A stretch of 64,000 nucleotides of DNA from Micromonospora rifamycinica (GTDB taxonomy: Bacteria > Actinomycetota > Actinomycetes > Mycobacteriales > Micromonosporaceae), in contig NZ_LT607752.1 of NCBI RefSeq assembly GCF_900090265.1, positions 5,214,001 to 5,278,000 of the forward strand. Reading direction: 5' to 3'. Under the pieces are notes generated by a model. It searched no databases and had not been told where the DNA came from. It saw only the letters and a program-made list of their open reading frames with translations. Below are positions 1-8,690 of this stretch, piece by piece. Each line of letters begins with the position of its first letter. Within the stretch, counting starts at the first letter, position 1. The position numbers were made by a program, and so were the translations under genes.

Positions 1-15
1 TGGGGCCGTGCGTGC

Positions 16-201
16 TCATCTGCCCTCACCCGGCCAGTGCCCCCGGTTGATCGGCACCCGGTGCCGGCCGCTGCATGGTAGTTCGCTGCCGCAGCGGCAG
101 ACGATCCGTTTCCGGTCGACGGACCACGCTGGCCGGTGCCTGCGGCGCAGTGTCAGCGCGACGGCGGTCAGATACTCGTCGTAGGTCACGTGCGTGGGCA
201 T
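16..201 (-). CDS. small Cys-containing hypothetical protein
   Basis: Encodes about 61 residues beginning MPTHVTYDEY and ending PINRGHWPGEG plus Arg. I chose the ATG at 201 because GAGGAGA lies just upstream of it; a longer frame reading back to 342 would run into the GntR gene. The middle is Arg-rich, followed by C-R-C-G-S-E-L-P-C, which could hold a metal ion. No function is recognised. It is divergent from the GntR gene and shares a 93-nt intergenic region with it, so the regulator may control it. Such regulator/small-protein pairs are sometimes remnants of integrative elements, but no integrase or att site is visible. Confidence 0.6.
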   Translation of the reverse strand: MPTHVTYDEYLTAVALTLRRRHRPAWSVDRKRIVCRCGSELPCSGRHRVPINRGHWPGEGR

Positions 202-237
202 GGCGTCTCCTCGGTGGGCTGTTTGAGTCACTCTAAG

Positions 238-261
238 TGTTGTATTGACGTAAGCACAACA
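238..261. promoter_or_regulatory. candidate GntR operator (inverted repeat)
   Basis: TGTTGT at 238-243 and ACAACA at 256-261 form a perfect 6-bp inverted repeat with a 12-nt spacer, lying between the divergent small gene and the GntR gene. GntR-family sites are usually short palindromes near the regulator's own promoter. Assignment to this regulator is inferred. Confidence 0.4.
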
Positions 262-294
262 GTAGGGCAGCCTGACATCACCTAGCGTGCGGAT

Positions 295-708
295 GTGAGC
301 AGTGAGAGCGGCTTCGATCCAGATGTCGCCACCTGGAAACAACTCGCGGACCGGCTGCGACAGGCCATCCGTTCAGGCAGGTTCGCCCCTGGTCAGCGAG
401 TGCCCACCGAGCTGAGCCTCACCCAGGAGTTCCAGCTCAGCCGACTCACGGTCCGCCGCGCGCTCCAGCAGTTGCGAAGCGAGGGCCTGATCGTGGTCGT
501 ACAGAGTCGCGGAACCTTCGTCCGGGGAGAACAGGATCGCGTCGAAGTGATCCTGAGTAAAGGCGATCGGGCGCACTCACGGATGCCCGACCCCGAGGAG
601 CGGCGCAGGCTCACCCTCCATGAGGGTGAGCCTGTCATCCTGGTGACCAGGGCGGACGGCACGGTGGAGAGTTACGGGGCGCACCGCGTGAGCATCGTGG
701 TCGGATGA
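295..708 (+). CDS. short GntR-family transcriptional regulator
   Basis: A 137-residue protein starting at GTG 295. Residues about 10-75 are a classic GntR winged helix-turn-helix: WKQLADRLRQAIRSGRF, then PGQRVPTELSLTQEF, then SRLTVRRALQQL and a wing with VQSRGTFV. The remaining 60 or so residues are far shorter than the roughly 140-residue UTRA effector domain of HutC-type relatives, so this is either a naturally short class or a truncated gene. It probably binds the inverted repeat at 238-261 and regulates itself and the divergent small gene. The ligand cannot be deduced. Confidence 0.85.
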   Translation: MSSESGFDPDVATWKQLADRLRQAIRSGRFAPGQRVPTELSLTQEFQLSRLTVRRALQQLRSEGLIVVVQSRGTFVRGEQDRVEVILSKGDRAHSRMPDPEERRRLTLHEGEPVILVTRADGTVESYGAHRVSIVVG

Positions 709-760
709 ACGCGCGCCCCACCCACAGGTCGGGCGGGGCGCGCGTGGTCGGGGCGGTGGC

Positions 761-1807
<1,047 letters not shown>

Positions 1808-2216
1808 GGTGTCGCCCTTCGTCCGCTTCGGCTCCCATCATGGCGGTTCTTCCGCCCCGGGGCAGCACAACGGCGCCCGGGGCGGCTGGCTGGCCGGATC
1901 GGCGTGCCCGGGCGACGAGGACCGATGCGCCCAGCCTGACGCTCGACACGCCGCCGTACCCTCCCGGCGCGTCAACCAGCAGGTGAGGCGCCATGATCAA
2001 ATTGCGATCTGAACATGCTTCCCCGGCGTGTCGTCCACATTTTCGTCATCTGATCAAGCTCGCCGCATGGACCGGGCGCACGCACTCGCGTGCACGGACC
2101 CAGGTGCACGCACTCGGGCGCTCGCCCCCGTTTGGGCCGGCCCGCGCCGGGAGCGACGCGCACCTCGACGCGCACCTCGACCGGCTGGCCCCGGGCGGTC
2201 CGCCTAGGCTGCCCAC
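1808..2216. other. intergenic region without a supported gene
   Basis: About 410 nt between the divergent GST and SnoaL-like genes. It contains a duplicated GCACGCACTCG (about 2078 and 2105) and two GTGCAC palindromes, and CGCACCTCGA repeats near 2160. Frames that stay open lack a ribosome binding site and a recognisable product. No clear promoter hexamers are seen. Confidence 0.5.
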
Positions 2217-2639
2217 ATGATCGACGTTGCGGCGGTGGCCCGGCGGTTCGTAGTCGACGTGTGGAACGCCGGCCGCGAGGAGTCGGCGTACGAGCTGGTG
2301 GCCGAGGAGTGCCCGGGGCTCGGCGGCACCGGCCCGGCGGCGGTGCTGGCCTGGCACCGGGACCGCCGGGCCGCCTTCCCCGACCTGCGCTACAAGCTGG
2401 TGGACGTGGTGGCGGCCGGGGACCGGGTGGCGCTGCGCTGGCGGGCCGCCGGCACCCAGGCGGGGCAGTTCGGCCCGGTGCCGCCGACCGGGCAGGTGGT
2501 CAGCTACTCCGGGGCGACGTTCCTGCGGTTCGACGCCGCCGGGCGGATCGTCGACGTGTGGAGCGTCAACGAGCTGTTCCAACTGCTGCAACAGTTGGGT
2601 GTGGAGATGCTGCCGCCGCTCACCGACGCCGGGGCGTGA
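2217..2639 (+). CDS. SnoaL-like / NTF2-fold protein
   Basis: A 140-residue protein with the pattern of SnoaL-like polyketide-cyclase/ester-cyclase relatives: an N-terminal helix with FVVDVWNAG, a middle FPDLRYKLVDVVAAGDRVALRW, and a closing strand GATFLRFDAAGRIVDVWSVNE. The fold is a small alpha+beta barrel that binds hydrophobic ligands. Most stand-alone members have no known substrate, and no polyketide genes lie nearby. The start is ATG 2217. Its 3' end overlaps the convergent Uma2 gene by about 20 nt. Confidence 0.8.
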   Translation: MIDVAAVARRFVVDVWNAGREESAYELVAEECPGLGGTGPAAVLAWHRDRRAAFPDLRYKLVDVVAAGDRVALRWRAAGTQAGQFGPVPPTGQVVSYSGATFLRFDAAGRIVDVWSVNELFQLLQQLGVEMLPPLTDAGA

Positions 2640-3195
2640 TCCGGGCGATCGACAGGTTCACCGGGAACGGCTCGCCGGTGTCGACGAACTTCGTCCACCG
2701 CCCGGTCTCCCGGTAGACCTCGTTCACCGCGTCGATCCGGTAGGTGTGCACGACCAGGCCGTCGTCCTCCACCTCGATCCGCCAGTAGAACGGGATGCCG
2801 GCCTGTGCGTAGAGGGTCGGCTTGAGCACCCGGTCGATGGAGCGGGTGCTGGGGGAGACGATCTCGACGGCCAGCACCACCTCGTGCGGCTCGTAGCGGG
2901 ACGGTTCGCGGGCGGCGGCGGTGGACGTGGTCACCAGCACGTCGGGGATGAAGGAGCGGGTCCGGTTGATCCGCACCTCCACCGCCTGGGTCACGTCGTA
3001 GTCGTCGGGACACTCCTCTTCGAGCGCGACGCCAAGTCGCATCGCGATGGTCTGGTGGATGCGGGTGGGGGAGGGGGACACGAGCAGCACTCCATCGAGA
3101 AGTTCGCGGCGGCGGCCGTCCGCGGGCAGCGCGTCCAGATCGTCGGTCGTCCAGCCGCCCTCGGGCGGATAGTCGTTCTGCAACGCGGCAGTCAT
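2620..3195 (-). CDS. Uma2-family PD-(D/E)XK nuclease-fold protein
   Basis: A 191-residue protein of the Uma2 (DUF820) family, restriction-endonuclease-like fold. Visible hallmarks are RRELLDGVLLVSPSP at the N-terminal strand, SFIPDVLV (metal-binding Asp) and VVLAVEIVSPSTRSID followed by the K of RVLKPTLYAQAG. The family is widespread and multi-copy in actinobacteria and cyanobacteria; a DNA-processing or mobile-element role is suspected but not proven. The start at 3195 (MTAALQND) has GGGAAGGA upstream. It is divergent from the nuo operon. Confidence 0.85.
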   Translation of the reverse strand: MTAALQNDYPPEGGWTTDDLDALPADGRRRELLDGVLLVSPSPTRIHQTIAMRLGVALEEECPDDYDVTQAVEVRINRTRSFIPDVLVTTSTAAAREPSRYEPHEVVLAVEIVSPSTRSIDRVLKPTLYAQAGIPFYWRIEVEDDGLVVHTYRIDAVNEVYRETGRWTKFVDTGEPFPVNLSIARITPRRR

Positions 3196-3299
3196 CGGTC
3201 GGTCCTTCCCGGTGCGTCGTTCTCCCCGCCCGTCAGGGTAACGCCGGCAAACGCCGGGTGGTGGTCGCGCACGCCGTGGCCACAGGGCAGGATGACCCC

Positions 3300-3338
3300 A
3301 TGAGCGAGCGCGGCGGGCGAATCGGGGCGACACGGTGA
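3300..3338 (+). repeat. coupling repeat unit / 12-residue ORF before nuoI
   Basis: ATG 3300 opens a 12-codon frame whose TGA (3336-3338) overlaps the GTG start of nuoI (3335). Its first bases (TGAGCGAGCGCGGCGGG) are repeated at the nuoI start, so a unit of 35 nt appears duplicated. Similar start/stop-overlapping units occur at three other junctions of this operon. Confidence 0.6.
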
Positions 3339-4042
3339 GCGAGCGCGGCGGGCTTCCCGGCGAGGGGCTGGTGAAGGGGCTGGCGGTCACGTTGAAGACG
3401 ATGACCCGCCGGTCGACCACCCAGCAGTACCCGGACGTCGCCCCCGAGCTGCCGCCCCGCTCCCGGGGCGTGATCGCGCTGCTGACCGAGAACTGCACGG
3501 TCTGCATGCTCTGCGCCCGGGAGTGCCCCGACTGGTGCATCTACATCGACTCGCACAAGGAGGAGGTGGCGGTGGCCGGCGCGGCCCGCCCCCGCCAGCG
3601 CAACGTCCTCGACAAGTTCGACATCGACTTCTCGCTCTGCATGTACTGCGGCATCTGCATCGAGGTCTGCCCGTTCGACGCCCTCTACTGGTCGCCGGAG
3701 TTCGAGTACGCCGAGTACGACATCAAGGACCTGCTGCACGACAAGGACCACCTCGGCCAGTGGATGGCCACGGTGCCGCCACCGCCCGCGCACGACCCGC
3801 ACGGCGAGCCGGCCAAGGAGGAGACCACCGCCGCGCGCAAGTCCGCCGCCCCGACCAGCTCCGCGGCCCGCCCCACCGTGGTACGCCCCGAGCCCGCCCC
3901 CGCCACCCCCCGCGCCTCCGGCCCGGCCGCCCCGCGCACTGCCGGCCCGGCCGCCGCCCGCGACTCCGACCCGGCCGGGTCGGGCGTCGAACCGGCCGCC
4001 CCCGAGCCCGGCCCCGCCGACGACGGAGGTGCCCCCCGGTGA
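3335..4042 (+). CDS. nuoI: NADH-quinone oxidoreductase subunit I (NuoI)
   Basis: The 235-residue peripheral-arm ferredoxin-like subunit of complex I, which carries electrons via clusters N6a/N6b towards quinone. Two intact 4Fe-4S motifs are present: CTVCMLCARECP at about 50-61 and CMYCGICIEVCP at about 99-110. Residues after about 150 form an Ala/Pro-rich, low-complexity tail ending in GGAPR, which standard NuoI lacks. The GTG start at 3335 overlaps the stop of a preceding 12-codon unit. It heads the nuoIJKLMN run; nuoJ starts inside its stop codon. A second, partial complex I locus is known in several actinomycetes. Confidence 0.95.
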   Translation: MSERGGLPGEGLVKGLAVTLKTMTRRSTTQQYPDVAPELPPRSRGVIALLTENCTVCMLCARECPDWCIYIDSHKEEVAVAGAARPRQRNVLDKFDIDFSLCMYCGICIEVCPFDALYWSPEFEYAEYDIKDLLHDKDHLGQWMATVPPPPAHDPHGEPAKEETTAARKSAAPTSSAARPTVVRPEPAPATPRASGPAAPRTAGPAAARDSDPAGSGVEPAAPEPGPADDGGAPR

Positions 4043-4545
4043 CCGGTGCGGACGTGCTGCTGCTCGCCCTGGGCGCGGTGGCGGTCGGGTCGGGGGTGCT
4101 GGTGGTCGCCACGAAGCACCTGGTCCGGGCCGGCCTCTACCTGGTGCTCTGCCTGGGCGCGCTGGCCGGCGACTACCTGGTGCTCACCGCCGAGCTGGTC
4201 GCCTGGGTGCAGGTGCTGATCTACGTGGGCGCGGTGGTGGTGCTGCTGCTGTTCGCGGTGATGCTGACCCGGGCCCCGATCGGGGCCTCCGACGACCTGG
4301 ACCGGCCGGGCTGGCCGGCGGCCCTGATCGGCGGCGGCGTCGGGTTGGGCCTGACCGCGCTGCTGGTCGACGCGTTCCGCTGGTCGACGGTGGACCTGCC
4401 GGCGGCGGGCACCGCCGAGGGCATCGGCGAGCAGGTGTTCCGCTCCTGGGTCCTGCCCTTCGAGGTGCTGTCGGTGCTGCTGCTGTCCGCCCTGGTCGGC
4501 GCGGTCGTCCTGTCCCGTCCCGACATCGGAGCTGGTGGCCGGTGA
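4039..4545 (+). CDS. nuoJ: NADH-quinone oxidoreductase subunit J (NuoJ)
   Basis: A 168-residue hydrophobic membrane-arm subunit with about five transmembrane segments: ADVLLLALGAVAVGSGVLVV, then HLVRAGLYLVLCLGALAGDYLVL, then the conserved VQVLIYVGAVVVLLLFAVML, which matches the pi-bulge helix TM3 of NuoJ, then two C-terminal helices. GTG 4039 overlaps the nuoI stop (GTGA) and has GGAGGTG upstream. Its own stop (4543-4545) overlaps the GTG of the first repeat unit. It forms part of the proton-translocation coupling region with NuoA, NuoH and NuoK. Confidence 0.94.
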   Translation: MTGADVLLLALGAVAVGSGVLVVATKHLVRAGLYLVLCLGALAGDYLVLTAELVAWVQVLIYVGAVVVLLLFAVMLTRAPIGASDDLDRPGWPAALIGGGVGLGLTALLVDAFRWSTVDLPAAGTAEGIGEQVFRSWVLPFEVLSVLLLSALVGAVVLSRPDIGAGGR

Positions 4546-4664
4546 GCGCGAGGAGTGAGCCGGGTTTGCGAGCCCCGCAGTCGCGAACGAAAGACGGGCC
4601 GGTGAGCGCGAGGAGTGAGCCGGGTTTGCGAGCCCCGCAGTCGCGAACTGAGGTATTCCGGTGA
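4542..4664 (+). repeat. tandem coupling repeat between nuoJ and nuoK
   Basis: Two near-identical units, 4542-4601 (60 nt) and 4602-4660 (59 nt), each starting GTGAGCGCGAGGAGTGAGCC and ending near CGCAGTCGCGAAC plus a purine-rich stretch. Read together they give a 40-codon frame that opens with the GTG overlapping the nuoJ stop and ends in TGA 4662-4664 overlapping the nuoK GTG (4661). The encoded peptide repeats MSARSEPGLRAPQSRT twice. Confidence 0.85.
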
Positions 4665-5098
4665 GGCCGGTCATCCCCTATGTCACCGCCGCGCTGCTGT
4701 TCGGCCTGGGCGTCTACGGCGTGCTGCGGCGACGCAACGCGGTGCTGGTGCTGATGGCGGTGGAGCTGATGCTCAACGCGGTCAACCTGATCCTGGTCAC
4801 CGCCGACACCACCGTGCGGGCGGTGCTGCCGCACTCCGGGCAGGTATTCGCGCTCTTCGTGATCGTGCTGGCCGCCGCCGAGATCGGTGTCGGGCTGGCC
4901 ATCGTGCTCCAGCTCTACCGGCTGCGGGCCAGCGTCACCGTCGACGACGTGCCGCTGACCGAGCCGGCCGCCGACCTGGCCAGGTCCGGATCGTCCGTCG
5001 GCCGCCTCGGGGGCGGGCCGGGCGTGGACCGGGCCGCGTCGTCCGTCGACCGGGCCGGGGTCGGGCCGGGCGGCGAGCGGACTGGGGTCGACCGGTGA
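4661..5098 (+). CDS. nuoK: NADH-quinone oxidoreductase subunit K (NuoK), extended C-terminus
   Basis: A 145-residue MrpC-like membrane subunit. The first roughly 100 residues are typical: three helices, with the conserved Glu in AVELMLNAVNLILV (about residue 36) and a second Glu in AAAEIGVGLAIVLQ (about 71), both implicated in proton transfer. Beyond residue 105 is a 40-residue Gly/Arg/Ser tail with imperfect repeats around SSVGR, VDRAASSVDRAG and GVDR, absent from standard 99-105 residue NuoK. The start is GTG 4661, overlapping the stop of the repeat frame, and the stop overlaps the nuoL start. Confidence 0.94.
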   Translation: MRPVIPYVTAALLFGLGVYGVLRRRNAVLVLMAVELMLNAVNLILVTADTTVRAVLPHSGQVFALFVIVLAAAEIGVGLAIVLQLYRLRASVTVDDVPLTEPAADLARSGSSVGRLGGGPGVDRAASSVDRAGVGPGGERTGVDR

Positions 5099-7008
5099 CC
5101 GGGCTGCTCGGGGCGGCGCTGCCGGCCGTACCCATGGTCGCGGGGTTGCTGGGGTTGCTGCTGCCGCCGGCACCGCGTGGGGCGACCACCGGGGAGGGCG
5201 CGGCCCGGCGGGCGGCGGTCGGCCTCGGGGTGGCCGGCGCGGCCGGCGCGCTGCTGGTCGCGGTGCTGCTGCTGGTCCGGCTCGGCGACCCGGTGGAGAC
5301 CAGCACGACCTGGATCGACCTGGGCGGGCTGCAGGTCACCCTCGGGGTACGGCTGGACGGCGTCGCCGGGCTGGTCGCGGTCGCGGTGGCGGCGGTGGCG
5401 CTGGCGGTGCAGGTCTACTCGGTGGCCTACCTGCGGCGCGGCCCGCACGACGACGTCGAGGTGGACCACCGTTACCCGCCCTACGCCGCGCAGATCAGCC
5501 TGTTCACCGCCGCGATGCTGCTGGTGGTGGTCAGCGGGGACCTGATCCTGCTGCTGGTCGGCTGGGAGGTGATGGGCCTCTGCTCGTACCTGCTGATCGC
5601 CCACGACCGGCGGCTGCCCGAGGCGCCGGCCGCCGCGATGAAGGCGTTCCTGGTCACCCGGGTGGGTGACGTCGGGTTCCTGCTCGGCATCGCGCTGCTC
5701 GGCGTCTCGGCGGGCAGCTTCCGGATCGCCGACGTGCTCGCCCACGACCATGCCACCGGCACCCTGACCGCCGCCTGCCTGCTGCTGCTCGCCGGGGTGG
5801 CGGGTAAGAGCGCCCAGTTCCCGCTGCACACCTGGCTGCCGGACGCGATGGCCGGCCCGACCCCGATCTCCGCACTGATCCACGCCGCGACCATGGTCGC
5901 CGCCGGGGTGTACGCGGTGACCCGGCTCTACCCGCTGTTCACCCGGGCGTCGGTGGCGCTGGCGGTGCTCGGGGTGCTCGCCTCGGTCACCCTGCTGCTC
6001 GGCGCGTTCGCGGCCACCGCCCAGGACGACCTGAAGCGGGTGCTCGCCTGGTCGACGGTCTCCCAGCTCGGCTACATGACCGGCGCGCTCGCCGTGGGCG
6101 CCCCGGCTGCCGCGCTGTTCCACCTGCTCACCCACGCCGCGTTCAAGGCGCTGCTGTTCCTGGCCGCCGGTGCGGTGATCCACGCCGTCGGCACCACCCT
6201 GCTGTCCCGGATGGGTGGGCTGCGCCGGAGCATGCCGGTCACCTTCTGGTGCACCCTGATCGGCCTGGGCGCGCTGGCCGGGGTGCCGCCGCTGTCCGGT
6301 TTCTGGAGCAAGGACGGCGTGCTCGCCGCCGCCGGGGCCGCCGCGCTCGACGGCACCGGTCCCGCCCCGGCGTGGGTCGGCTGGCTGGTCTGGCTGGCCG
6401 GTCTGCTCGGGGTGCTGCTGACCGCCGCGTACGCCACCCGGCTGCTGCTGCGCGCCTTCTTCGGTGCGCCCCGGCTGCCGCTGCTGCACCCGCACGACCC
6501 GCCGGCTCTGATGCGTTGGCCGGTGCTGCTGCTGGCCGTCCCGGCGGCGCTGCTCGGCCTGGCGGCGTTCTGGCCGCCGTTCGCCGACCGGCTGCGCGGC
6601 ACCGCCGCCGACGTCGAGCTGGTCCACCTCGCCCCGGCGGTGCTGCTGCCGCTCGTGCTGCTGCTGGCCGGGGTGGGGCTGGCCTGGGCCGGCTGGCGGC
6701 GGGATCCGGCCGCCGACCCGGCGCGTGTGCTGGGTCCGCTGCGGCCGGTGTTCGCCCGCGCCTTCCGCCTCGACGACCTGCAACACACCCTGGTGGTACG
6801 CCCCACGACGGCGCTCGCCCGGGTGACGCGCACCGGCGACGAGGTGGGGGTGGACGGGCTGGTCGAGGGGATCGGCCGGGGCGCCACCACGCTGGGTGCC
6901 GGGCTGGCCGCGCTGCACCGGGCGGCGCTGCCCCGCGCGACGGCGGCGGTGCTGGCCGGCACCCTGCTGATCGGCCTGGCCGCCGCCCTGATCGGAATTT
7001 CCCTATGA
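5095..7008 (+). CDS. nuoL: NADH-quinone oxidoreductase subunit L (NuoL)
   Basis: A 637-residue antiporter-like distal proton pump of complex I. It has many transmembrane helices; recognisable conserved blocks are LLLVGWEVMGLCSYLLI (helix with the key Glu), GKSAQFPLHTWLPDAMAGPT (conserved Lys and the discontinuous helix), LIHAATMVAAGVY, AQDDLKRVLAWSTVSQLGYM and LFLAAGAVIHAVGT. The long C-terminal part includes the lateral amphipathic helix region. The GTG start 5095 overlaps the nuoK stop by 4 nt; longer readings run through nuoK. The stop TGA 7006-7008 overlaps the ATG of a repeat unit. Confidence 0.95.
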   Translation: MTGLLGAALPAVPMVAGLLGLLLPPAPRGATTGEGAARRAAVGLGVAGAAGALLVAVLLLVRLGDPVETSTTWIDLGGLQVTLGVRLDGVAGLVAVAVAAVALAVQVYSVAYLRRGPHDDVEVDHRYPPYAAQISLFTAAMLLVVVSGDLILLLVGWEVMGLCSYLLIAHDRRLPEAPAAAMKAFLVTRVGDVGFLLGIALLGVSAGSFRIADVLAHDHATGTLTAACLLLLAGVAGKSAQFPLHTWLPDAMAGPTPISALIHAATMVAAGVYAVTRLYPLFTRASVALAVLGVLASVTLLLGAFAATAQDDLKRVLAWSTVSQLGYMTGALAVGAPAAALFHLLTHAAFKALLFLAAGAVIHAVGTTLLSRMGGLRRSMPVTFWCTLIGLGALAGVPPLSGFWSKDGVLAAAGAAALDGTGPAPAWVGWLVWLAGLLGVLLTAAYATRLLLRAFFGAPRLPLLHPHDPPALMRWPVLLLAVPAALLGLAAFWPPFADRLRGTAADVELVHLAPAVLLPLVLLLAGVGLAWAGWRRDPAADPARVLGPLRPVFARAFRLDDLQHTLVVRPTTALARVTRTGDEVGVDGLVEGIGRGATTLGAGLAALHRAALPRATAAVLAGTLLIGLAAALIGISL

Positions 7009-7126
7009 GCGCGAGGAGTGCAGCGCAGCGGAGCCCCGCAGTCGCGAACGAGAGGTCGGTCCGGTGAGCGCGAGGAGTGCAGCGCAGCGGAGCCCCGCAG
7101 TCGCGAACGAAAGGTCAGTCCAGTGA
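7005..7126 (+). repeat. tandem coupling repeat between nuoL and nuoM
   Basis: Two 59-nt units (7005-7063, 7064-7122), nearly identical, starting RTGAGCGCGAGGAGTGCAGC. Each encodes its own 20-codon frame beginning MSARSAAQRSPAVANER. Unit 1 opens at the ATG overlapping the nuoL stop and ends in a TGA overlapping the unit 2 GTG; unit 2 ends in a TGA overlapping the nuoM GTG (7123). The sequence is related to the nuoJ/nuoK repeat. Confidence 0.85.
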
Positions 7127-8655
7127 GTGCGGGGCAGGTGCTTTTGGTCGCGGTGTTGGCGCTGCCGGCGGTGGGGGCGGCGCTGGTCGCCGTGGTCCCC
7201 GGGGAGCGGACGGCCCGGCTGCTGGGAACGGCGGTCGCCGGGTTGACCCTGGTCGGGGCGGTGCTGCTGGTGCTCGGCGACCACGGCTGGTTCGGCTACG
7301 GCCCGGCCCCCGCCGTGCAGCCCTGGCACGGGGTCGACCTGCCCTGGGTGCCCGGCCTCGACCTGCGTTTCCACCTCGGTGTGGACGGCATCTCCTGGCC
7401 GCTGGTGGTGCTCACCGCCCTGCTCACCCTGCTCTGCTGCGGCTACACGGTGCGCCGGGTGCCCGAGGGCGGTGGCAGCGGCCGGGCGCTGGTGGCGCTG
7501 CTGCTGGTGGTCGAGGTGGGCATCCTGGGCACCTTCCTGGCGCTCGACCTGGTGCTGTTCTTCGTCTTCTTCGAGATCGTCCTGCTGCCGATGTACGCGA
7601 TCATCGCCGGCTGGGGTGGTACCGGTACGGCCGGCTCGTCGGCGCGGGACGCGGCCCGCGCGGCGGCCCGCAAGTTCGCCCTCTACACGCTCTTCGGCTC
7701 GGTGCTGCTGCTGGTCGGCGTGTTCGTGGTGGTGGCCGCCGCCGGCACCGCCGACATCGTGGCGCTGACCGGTGGGGCGGGGCTGTCCCGGGGCACCCAG
7801 TTGGCCGCGTTCACGCTGCTCGGGTTGGCGTTCGCGGTGAAGGCCCCGCTCTGGCCGCTGCACTCGTGGCTGCCCGACGCGCACACCCAGGCACCCACCG
7901 TCGGCAGTGTCGTGCTCGCCGGGGTGCTGCTCAAGATGGGCACGTACGGCCTGATCCGGGTGGCGGTCGGGGTGGCCCCGGAGGGCGCCCGCTGGGCCGC
8001 GCCGGTCCTCGGGGTGCTGGCCGTCGCGGCGATCCTGGTCGGCTCGCTGGTCTGCCTGGCCCAGGACGACCTGAAGCGGCTGATCGCCTATTCCAGCGTC
8101 GGGCACATGGGGTTCGTGCTGCTCGGGGTGGCGACGCTGACCGCCACCGGCATCCAGGCGGCGCTGATCGGCAACGTGGCGCACGGGGTGATCACCGGGC
8201 TGCTGTTCTTCCTCGCCGGGGCGGTCAAGGACCGGGCGCACACCGGGGCGCTGGCCGAGCTGTCCGGGCTGCGGGAGACCGCGCCCCGGCTGGCCGGGCT
8301 GCTCGGGTTCGCGGCGGTCGCCTCGCTCGGCCTGCCCGGGTTGGCGGGCTTCTGGGGTGAGGCGTTCGCCGTGGTCGCCGCCGTCGAGCGGGGTGGGCCG
8401 CTGTGGACCACGCTGGCGGTGCTGGCGGCGGTCGGCGGGGCGCTCACGGCCGCGTACTTCCTGCGGTTGTTGCGTCGGGTGACCCACGGTCGGCCGAGTC
8501 CCGTCGTCGGCCGGTTCGGCCCCGGCCTGGCCGGGGTGGAGCTGACCGCCTGGGTGCCGCTGGTCCTGCTCGCCCTCGCCGTCGGCCTGGTGCCCACCCT
8601 GGTGCTCGGCTACGCCACCGGCCCGGTGGACGCCCTGGTGGCGGTGGTCCGGTGA
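7123..8655 (+). CDS. nuoM: NADH-quinone oxidoreductase subunit M (NuoM)
   Basis: A 510-residue antiporter-like proton-pumping subunit. The N-terminus MSAGQVLLVAVLALPAVGA is hydrophobic; conserved blocks include VLFFVFFEIVLLPMYAIIAGWGG (key Glu), AVKAPLWPLHSWLPDAHTQAPT (conserved Lys and discontinuous helix), AQDDLKRLIAYSSVGHMGFV and ALIGNVAHGVITGLLFFLAG. I chose GTG 7123, which overlaps the stop of repeat unit 2; an upstream GTG at 7018 would translate the repeats and give a hydrophilic N-terminus unlike the family. The stop overlaps the GTG of the next short unit. Confidence 0.95.
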   Translation: MSAGQVLLVAVLALPAVGAALVAVVPGERTARLLGTAVAGLTLVGAVLLVLGDHGWFGYGPAPAVQPWHGVDLPWVPGLDLRFHLGVDGISWPLVVLTALLTLLCCGYTVRRVPEGGGSGRALVALLLVVEVGILGTFLALDLVLFFVFFEIVLLPMYAIIAGWGGTGTAGSSARDAARAAARKFALYTLFGSVLLLVGVFVVVAAAGTADIVALTGGAGLSRGTQLAAFTLLGLAFAVKAPLWPLHSWLPDAHTQAPTVGSVVLAGVLLKMGTYGLIRVAVGVAPEGARWAAPVLGVLAVAAILVGSLVCLAQDDLKRLIAYSSVGHMGFVLLGVATLTATGIQAALIGNVAHGVITGLLFFLAGAVKDRAHTGALAELSGLRETAPRLAGLLGFAAVASLGLPGLAGFWGEAFAVVAAVERGGPLWTTLAVLAAVGGALTAAYFLRLLRRVTHGRPSPVVGRFGPGLAGVELTAWVPLVLLALAVGLVPTLVLGYATGPVDALVAVVR

Positions 8656-8690
8656 CGTCCGCAGTCACGAACGGAGGTGGGCACCGGTGA
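8652..8690 (+). repeat. short coupling unit between nuoM and nuoN
   Basis: A 35-nt unit (8652-8686) with the same logic: GTG 8652 overlaps the nuoM stop, a 12-codon frame follows, and its TGA (8688-8690) overlaps the nuoN GTG. It keeps CGCAGTCACGAACGGAGG, matching the end of the longer units, so it looks like a shortened copy. It also supplies the nuoN ribosome binding site. Confidence 0.65.

Noticed and set aside
3300..3338. Annotating the mini-ORFs in the nuo junctions as ordinary small protein genes
   Set aside because: They are repeats with fixed overlap logic and no start-independent ribosome binding evidence; listed as repeats instead.
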